From assembly GCA_016928975.1 (NCBI GenBank), contig JAFGJR010000120.1, positions 1 to 19,306 on the forward strand: a stretch of 19,306 nucleotides of DNA, read 5' to 3'. Made by a program: the position numbers and the translations under genes. The DNA is from Sedimentisphaerales bacterium (lineage in GTDB: Bacteria > Planctomycetota > Phycisphaerae > Sedimentisphaerales > SG8-4). Each line of letters begins with the position of its first letter. Position 1 is the first letter of the stretch. Below, piece by piece: positions 15,719 to 19,306 of the stretch. Under the pieces are notes generated by a model that saw nothing but the letters and a program-made list of their open reading frames with translations, was not told the DNA's origin and did no database searches.

Positions 15719-17585
15719 GGCTCGCCTCCTGAACCCAGGCTCGTCCTCTGGCAGGAATGGTCAATTCCACCTCTCCGGCGACCCGTGAGTCGGTCGTGTG
15801 AAACGGCAGCCGCCTGCCCGTGAACCGATCCATGAAACCGATCGACGCATCAGGCTCAACTGCCACACGGATGCTAACACTCACGTCTCGAGCATTGAAA
15901 TTCTGGAGGACGAAATCGAGACCACCGGAACCGGAGAACGGATGAAAGGTGACGCCGCTCGGGCCGTCATGGATCGTCCCCACGACACTGCTCCCGAAGA
16001 CAGCGCGAAGGGAAGAAAGCGGTGGCCCATCCAGAGACAGCAGGCCCAGCCGTCGGGGGCACAGCAGCACCTCGCCGACGGCGTCGAAGTCCGCCTGATT
16101 GTACGTATGTGTGTGGAGCAGGGAAATCGTGCCATCCGGCGTTGCCACGGTACGTAAGAGCAACAGGGTCTTTCCTGAAGCCGTACACACGATATCACCT
16201 AGCCGTGGCGTGGTCTCGATGGGCGCTTCGAGATCGATCATTACTTCTGTCGCCCCGGTCGCGCAGCGTGCACGCGTCGGCGAGGATTTGATGTTTGGAT
16301 CCACGCCAACCATCCGGGCCAGCTCGCCGCCTTGTGACAGAGTGATCAGAAGGCTGGCCGTGACGATAACGTGCACGCCCTTTGCCATAGCCTTGTTCAC
16401 GTGATTGAGAAGATCGGGGTCGGTAGCTGCCTGCGCCGGCAGCAGGACAACGGGTGCTCCCTCGGGGAACTGGTGTACAGGGACCAAGGGGATACCCAAC
16501 ATCCCCAGAAAGTCCATGAGGTACATATCACCGTAGGGCTCACTGTTGGGCGGCTTGTAGGCCGGCACGCCCGTGACAGGATGTGTCCGGACGAACGCGG
16601 CAAGATCGACAAGCCGTTCGAATTCCGCAACGACCTTTTCATGATCCGGATGGCCCGTCACGATGTCGCCGAGGTTGAAGAAGACCAATTCCGGCGCGCC
16701 GGCCAGAACGCTCATATAGGCCTGATCCAGAAAGTCATACTCAGCACAGTCGCCGTGATCGAACCATGCCCCGCCGATCTTGTCGCCGGCAATCCCCGCC
16801 AACCAGCGGTAGTTGACAAACCCCTCGTAGGGCTGGACGAAGCCGAACCGCTGGGTGCTACGGCCCCGAGTTTCTGTACCTACCCAGACTCGGTCGAAGA
16901 GGAGAGGAAGCCTCTGCGTATCGTAGCCGAAGAGGTGAAACCGGTCGTACCATTGAGGGTACTTGACGATCATGGTGATGCCGGGATTCATCTGATGGGC
17001 GGGGCCAACGAAGACAGATTGAGCCACTCGTGTCATCAAAGCCCGGCGATACTCACCCCAGGAGCGGTCTCCTTTCGCACGCTTCGATTCCTCGCTGACA
17101 TCGCCCGTGCACAGGAAGTCGTCGATGATAAAGGAATCGAAGAGGGGCGCCGCGGTCCGCACGATCTTCTCCAAATCACGCCGGGTCTTGTCATTCTGCC
17201 AGTTGAACCAGTCCAGAGGCCCTTCTTGTCGAACACCGATCTCGCCCCCTGGCACGGTGGCGATCCCGCCGACGACGTCGAGACCCCTTTGCCGGAGCCA
17301 ATCACGAACAAAAACAAGCTGATCCGGGGAGACAACATGACCGCCGCGATAGACCTCCACATACAGCTTGGTGATCCCCAGTGTCTGAATCGCCTGCCAT
17401 ACACGGGCTCGAAAGGTCTCATCTGTGGCAAGCCGCTCGACCTGCCGCGATGTCGCGTACGAGCCGAAGCGGAGATCGCTCATTCGCCTGCGGGCGTTCT
17501 CCCATTGCGCCTGAGGGGCAGTGCCGGTGAGACAAGCCGTCTCCACGAGCACCAGCAATCCGGCGGATACGATGTGCTTGAACAT
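15708..17585 (-). CDS. Secreted TIM-barrel, glycosidase-like protein
   Basis: A 625-residue protein with a signal peptide (residues 1-27, ISVSAGLL-type hydrophobic core ending TAPQAQ). I do not recognise a named family. Residues about 38-335 look like a (beta/alpha)8 barrel: strand-like LGITKLYVEVYRG (69-81), GLDVVGGIATVPG, FDSFIIDDFLC with D155 and D156, ITMIVKYPQWYDRF, VWVGTETRG, and IGGAWFDHGDC. Conserved-looking acids at the ends of such strands suggest a glycoside hydrolase or relative. Residues about 350-460 resemble a class-I glutamine-amidotransferase-like domain, as in the trimerisation domain of family 42 beta-galactosidases (APVVLLPAQAA, KGVHVIVTASLL). The last 100 residues are beta-rich. 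The stop codon lies within the overlapping start region of the PEBP gene, so the two are likely cotranscribed. The ribosome-binding site is weak (CAGGA close to the ATG). Enzyme activity is inferred only. Confidence 0.75.
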   Translation of the reverse strand: MFKHIVSAGLLVLVETACLTGTAPQAQWENARRRMSDLRFGSYATSRQVERLATDETFRARVWQAIQTLGITKLYVEVYRGGHVVSPDQLVFVRDWLRQRGLDVVGGIATVPGGEIGVRQEGPLDWFNWQNDKTRRDLEKIVRTAAPLFDSFIIDDFLCTGDVSEESKRAKGDRSWGEYRRALMTRVAQSVFVGPAHQMNPGITMIVKYPQWYDRFHLFGYDTQRLPLLFDRVWVGTETRGRSTQRFGFVQPYEGFVNYRWLAGIAGDKIGGAWFDHGDCAEYDFLDQAYMSVLAGAPELVFFNLGDIVTGHPDHEKVVAEFERLVDLAAFVRTHPVTGVPAYKPPNSEPYGDMYLMDFLGMLGIPLVPVHQFPEGAPVVLLPAQAATDPDLLNHVNKAMAKGVHVIVTASLLITLSQGGELARMVGVDPNIKSSPTRARCATGATEVMIDLEAPIETTPRLGDIVCTASGKTLLLLRTVATPDGTISLLHTHTYNQADFDAVGEVLLCPRRLGLLSLDGPPLSSLRAVFGSSVVGTIHDGPSGVTFHPFSGSGGLDFVLQNFNARDVSVSIRVAVEPDASIGFMDRFTGRRLPFHTTDSRVAGEVELTIPARGRAWVQEASRGP

Positions 17586-17764
17586 GGTCCTGCACCTATT
17601 CCAAAATGCCCTCAGTCCCTGGAGTCACCCTGGGACAACCAGAGTCATTGGCCGACGCGTCTTGGTGATCCGGCCTGGAGGCGCGTCCAATATCGTGCAC
17701 GAGCAGGGCTACCCGCCAATATCATCGCACTGTACGTGGGACCAGTACGAACACAGGCAACCGT

Positions 17765-18226
17765 TTATTTCGTCTTCCTCTTCTTGCCTTCATCCTTCAG
17801 TTGCTCCAGGCGTGCCCCGGCCTCTCTCTGGCCCATGCGGCGAAGAGAAGCGATACGTGCCAGTTGCTCCTTGCGCGGCCGGCTGGCCTTGTGCTCCCAG
17901 TTGTAGATGGTCTGATCCGTTACCCCGATGAGCCTGCCGCAGTCCGCAGCGGAGAGTCCCAAACGCGCTCGCTGGGAACGCAGGCCACTGGCTGTGAATC
18001 GCAGACGTTGTGCATCAACCTTAGCGACTTGGGACGGAACACTCTTGAGCACTTGCTTTTGCAGGGGGGTAACCTTGCGTTGGAGATCGGACACCCGGCG
18101 CTTCAACTCGGCGATGTCCTTGCGATACTGAGCCGAGGCCCTCTTGAGGACGTTCGTCTGTCTGCGGGTCTCCCTGCGTGCAAGTCGCACGATCTCCTCC
18201 TTGAGTACTGCAGCGATGTTCGGCAT
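17765..18226 (-). CDS. Coiled-coil plus XRE-type helix-turn-helix protein
   Basis: A 153-residue basic protein, likely a DNA-binding regulator or nucleoid-associated protein in the cytoplasm. The start at 18226 follows GGGAG by about 7 bases. Residues about 8-65 are helical with heptad-like spacing (YRKDIAELKRRVSDLQRKV), suggesting a dimerising coiled coil. Residues about 82-118 form the helix-turn-helix (GLRSQRARLGLSAADCGRLI, then GVTDQTIYNWEHKASRPRK), typical of XRE/Cro-like domains. The C-terminus is lysine/arginine-rich (DEGKKRKTK). It is divergent from the topoisomerase VI remnant across a 264-base region and has its own promoter. It lies 179 bases upstream of the glycosidase-like gene on the same strand. 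Target genes are unknown. Confidence 0.85.
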   Translation of the reverse strand: MPNIAAVLKEEIVRLARRETRRQTNVLKRASAQYRKDIAELKRRVSDLQRKVTPLQKQVLKSVPSQVAKVDAQRLRFTASGLRSQRARLGLSAADCGRLIGVTDQTIYNWEHKASRPRKEQLARIASLRRMGQREAGARLEQLKDEGKKRKTK

Positions 18227-18490
18227 GTCTTTCTCCCAGTGAACCGTTCTTCATGGCACGTCACCTCGAAATGGCGAGTTGTGCAACACAGTATCATAAC
18301 ACTCCGAATCATCATGTGGGAACTATGAATTTGGTTGGCGGAATCCCGGAATCCTCCTGTGAGATCATGGTGTTGTGTATCTCCCGCCAATCCGTGCTCC
18401 GCATGCTCGACGCAAGTGGGAGATTCCGCTATCACCGCGGGATGCGGAACCGATTCCGCCCGACCCCAACAAGGATGACGAGCTAAGCCT
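18227..18490. other. Divergent regulatory region between HTH gene and top6B remnant
   Basis: This region holds the minus-strand promoter above and a 9-base inverted repeat, GGCGGAATC (18337-18345) and GATTCCGCC (18452-18460), with an extra GATTCCGC at 18422-18429. Such spaced half-sites could be operator sites for the adjacent helix-turn-helix protein, but no data support this. No good plus-strand promoter or strong ribosome-binding site was found for the frame at 18491. Confidence 0.35.
18293..18322 (-). promoter_or_regulatory. Possible promoter for the helix-turn-helix gene
   Basis: On the minus strand TTCCCA (18322 to 18317) and TATGAT (18298 to 18293) are 18 bases apart, about 70 bases before the start codon. 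The -10 sits in the 10-mer GTTATGATAC that also forms the -10 of the promoter at 302-330. Confidence 0.4.
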
Positions 18491-19203
18491 ATGACAAGAA
18501 GGAACCGGACCCGGGGCAAACCGAAGAACCAGACGGGTCGCAAGGTCGCGAAGAAAGGAACAGGAGTCAAACCCAAGCTTGCCTCCCGGCCGGCGACGGG
18601 AGCAGCGAAGACGAGGGCTGCGCCCCAGCTATCTCGGGAGCCACAGACGGCGAGCCAGCCCGCGAAGAAGGAGCCGCCGAGGCCCGCGACAGCAGAGGAC
18701 ATGGCCAAGCGGCAGCGCGAGATCTCGGTAGCCGAGTTCTTCACGAAGAACCGGCACCTGCTCGGTTTCGACAACCCACGTAAGGCCCTGCTGACGACGA
18801 TCAAGGAGGGTGTGGACAACTCGCTGGACGCCTGTGAAGAGGCGGATGGCCTCTTCAACGCCATCAACGAGACCAAGATCATGAATCCGCCCACGGATTG
18901 CCTGAGCCCCGTTGGGGAGGACCTGATCCTGGCCGGTCTGAAGAAGCAGATCGAGGCGGACTTCTACACGGCCGTGACACGCCCGCCCTCGGTGTATCGC
19001 GGCAATCCCTTTCAGATCGAGGCAGGTGTAGCCTACGGCGGCTCGCTGCCTGCCGACGATCTGGCCCGCCTGCTGCGCTACGCCAACCGCGTGCCGTTGC
19101 TCTACCAACAGGCGGCCTGCGCGAAATGCTCAAGCTCTCTGACCATCAGGAAAAGATGCCCATCAGCCAACTCACCGACGTCCTCGAAAGGAGCCGCTCG
19201 TGA
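18491..19203 (+). pseudogene. top6B: Internally deleted topoisomerase VI subunit B gene
   Basis: Subunit B is the ATPase and clamp-transducer half of DNA topoisomerase VI, a type IIB enzyme rare in bacteria but known in planctomycetes. Here residues 1-70 are a basic Lys/Ala/Pro-rich extension. Residues 71-118 match the family start (REISVAEFF, FDNPRKALLTT, and the Bergerat N-box KEGVDNSLDACEEA at 105-118). The next residues already match the transducer domain (KIMNPPTDCLSPVGEDLI, TRPPSVYRGNPFQIE, ANRVPLLYQQAACA). The rest of the ATPase fold, including the DNGxG and GxxGxG boxes, and the H2TH domain are missing. A second deletion at 19116-19122 shifts the frame and joins directly to the C-terminal tail (REMLKLSDHQEKM, LTDVLERSRS, stop at 19201). 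About two thirds of a normal protein is lost. Without the second junction correction, the open frame runs on to 19267 as nonsense. It cannot bind or hydrolyse ATP normally. Confidence 0.8.
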
Positions 19204-19274
19204 ACAGGCTTGCCAAGGAGATTGTGTTGCCTCAGATGGAATTGGACATTCCCAGATTGAGTGGTAGTGAGTAG
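19200..19274 (+). pseudogene. Short frame at the expected start of topoisomerase VI subunit A
   Basis: A GTG at 19200 overlaps the top6B stop (GTGA) and has AAAGGAG 6 bases upstream, the arrangement expected for a translationally coupled second gene. In known operons that gene is top6A, the DNA-cleaving subunit. The frame now has only 24 codons (MNRLAKEIV then LPQMELDIPRLSGSE, stop at 19272-19274). The LDIP segment faintly recalls the LDIPxRSLSN region near the start of subunit A. The identity is inferred from position and this weak resemblance; it could instead be a small leader peptide. Confidence 0.4.
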
Positions 19275-19290
19275 TTTGATACCCATTTTG

Positions 19291-19306
19291 AAAGGAATGT
19301 CCATGA
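19291..19306 (+). promoter_or_regulatory. Ribosome-binding site and start of a gene leaving the window
   Basis: AAAGGA (19291-19296) lies 6 bases before an ATG at 19303, the ideal spacing; an ATG at 19297 is too close. A further gene probably begins at 19303 and continues beyond the window, so its product cannot be stated. Confidence 0.5.

Noticed and set aside
18491..19267. A single intact 258-residue protein
   Set aside because: After residue 211 the frame is nonsense while the +1 frame gives the conserved Top6B tail, so the open frame is a product of a frameshifting deletion.

Overview
The window looks like chromosomal DNA of a planctomycete, most likely of the Phycisphaerae type (inference, no marker gene present). 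The base composition is GC-rich. The exported proteins carry modules common in that group: three fibronectin-III-like repeats of the form DVYFG...TYYWRVDE...WSFTT, PA14, lamin-tail and CotH domains, two Tat-exported Gfo/Idh/MocA oxidoreductases, a ceramidase-like hydrolase, and remnants of a DNA topoisomerase VI operon. No tRNA, rRNA, CRISPR array, insertion sequence or integrase is visible.

Layout. 1-458 is non-coding and ends in a good promoter (302-330) for a secreted 846-residue multidomain adhesion or glycan-binding protein (459-2999, +). A convergent intergenic stretch (3000-3566) holds only hairpins. Then come a Tat-exported oxidoreductase (3567-4916, -) and, divergently, a single-pass membrane protein of unknown function (5148-5795, +). 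The stop codon of the latter interlocks with that of a giant secreted CotH/lamin-tail protein (5789-11962, -; about 2057 residues). Divergent from the giant gene is a two-gene unit (12141-14881, +) encoding a second Tat-exported oxidoreductase and a neutral-ceramidase-like protein. Converging on it is a minus-strand pair (17585 down to 15092) encoding a secreted TIM-barrel, glycosidase-like protein and a PEBP/YbhB-family protein; these two genes overlap. A minus-strand coiled-coil/helix-turn-helix protein (17765-18226) follows. The window closes with a wrecked topoisomerase VI operon (18491-19274, +).

How the genes fit together. Nearly everything from 459 to 17585 is predicted to be exported: glycan-binding modules, sugar or cyclitol oxidoreductases, an amide hydrolase-like enzyme and a glycosidase-like barrel. 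I read it as an accessory region for handling polymers or glycoconjugates outside the cytoplasm; no substrate can be read from the sequence.

Most notable. The top6B copy keeps its extreme N-terminus, the transducer core and the extreme C-terminal tail, but lacks most of the ATPase fold, the H2TH region and the segment before the tail. The second junction can be read in both frames through a 7-base overlap, which points to a short-repeat deletion. The next start codon, overlapping the top6B stop and preceded by a perfect ribosome-binding site, now opens only a 24-codon frame. I do not see a convincing new defence or mobile system in this window.
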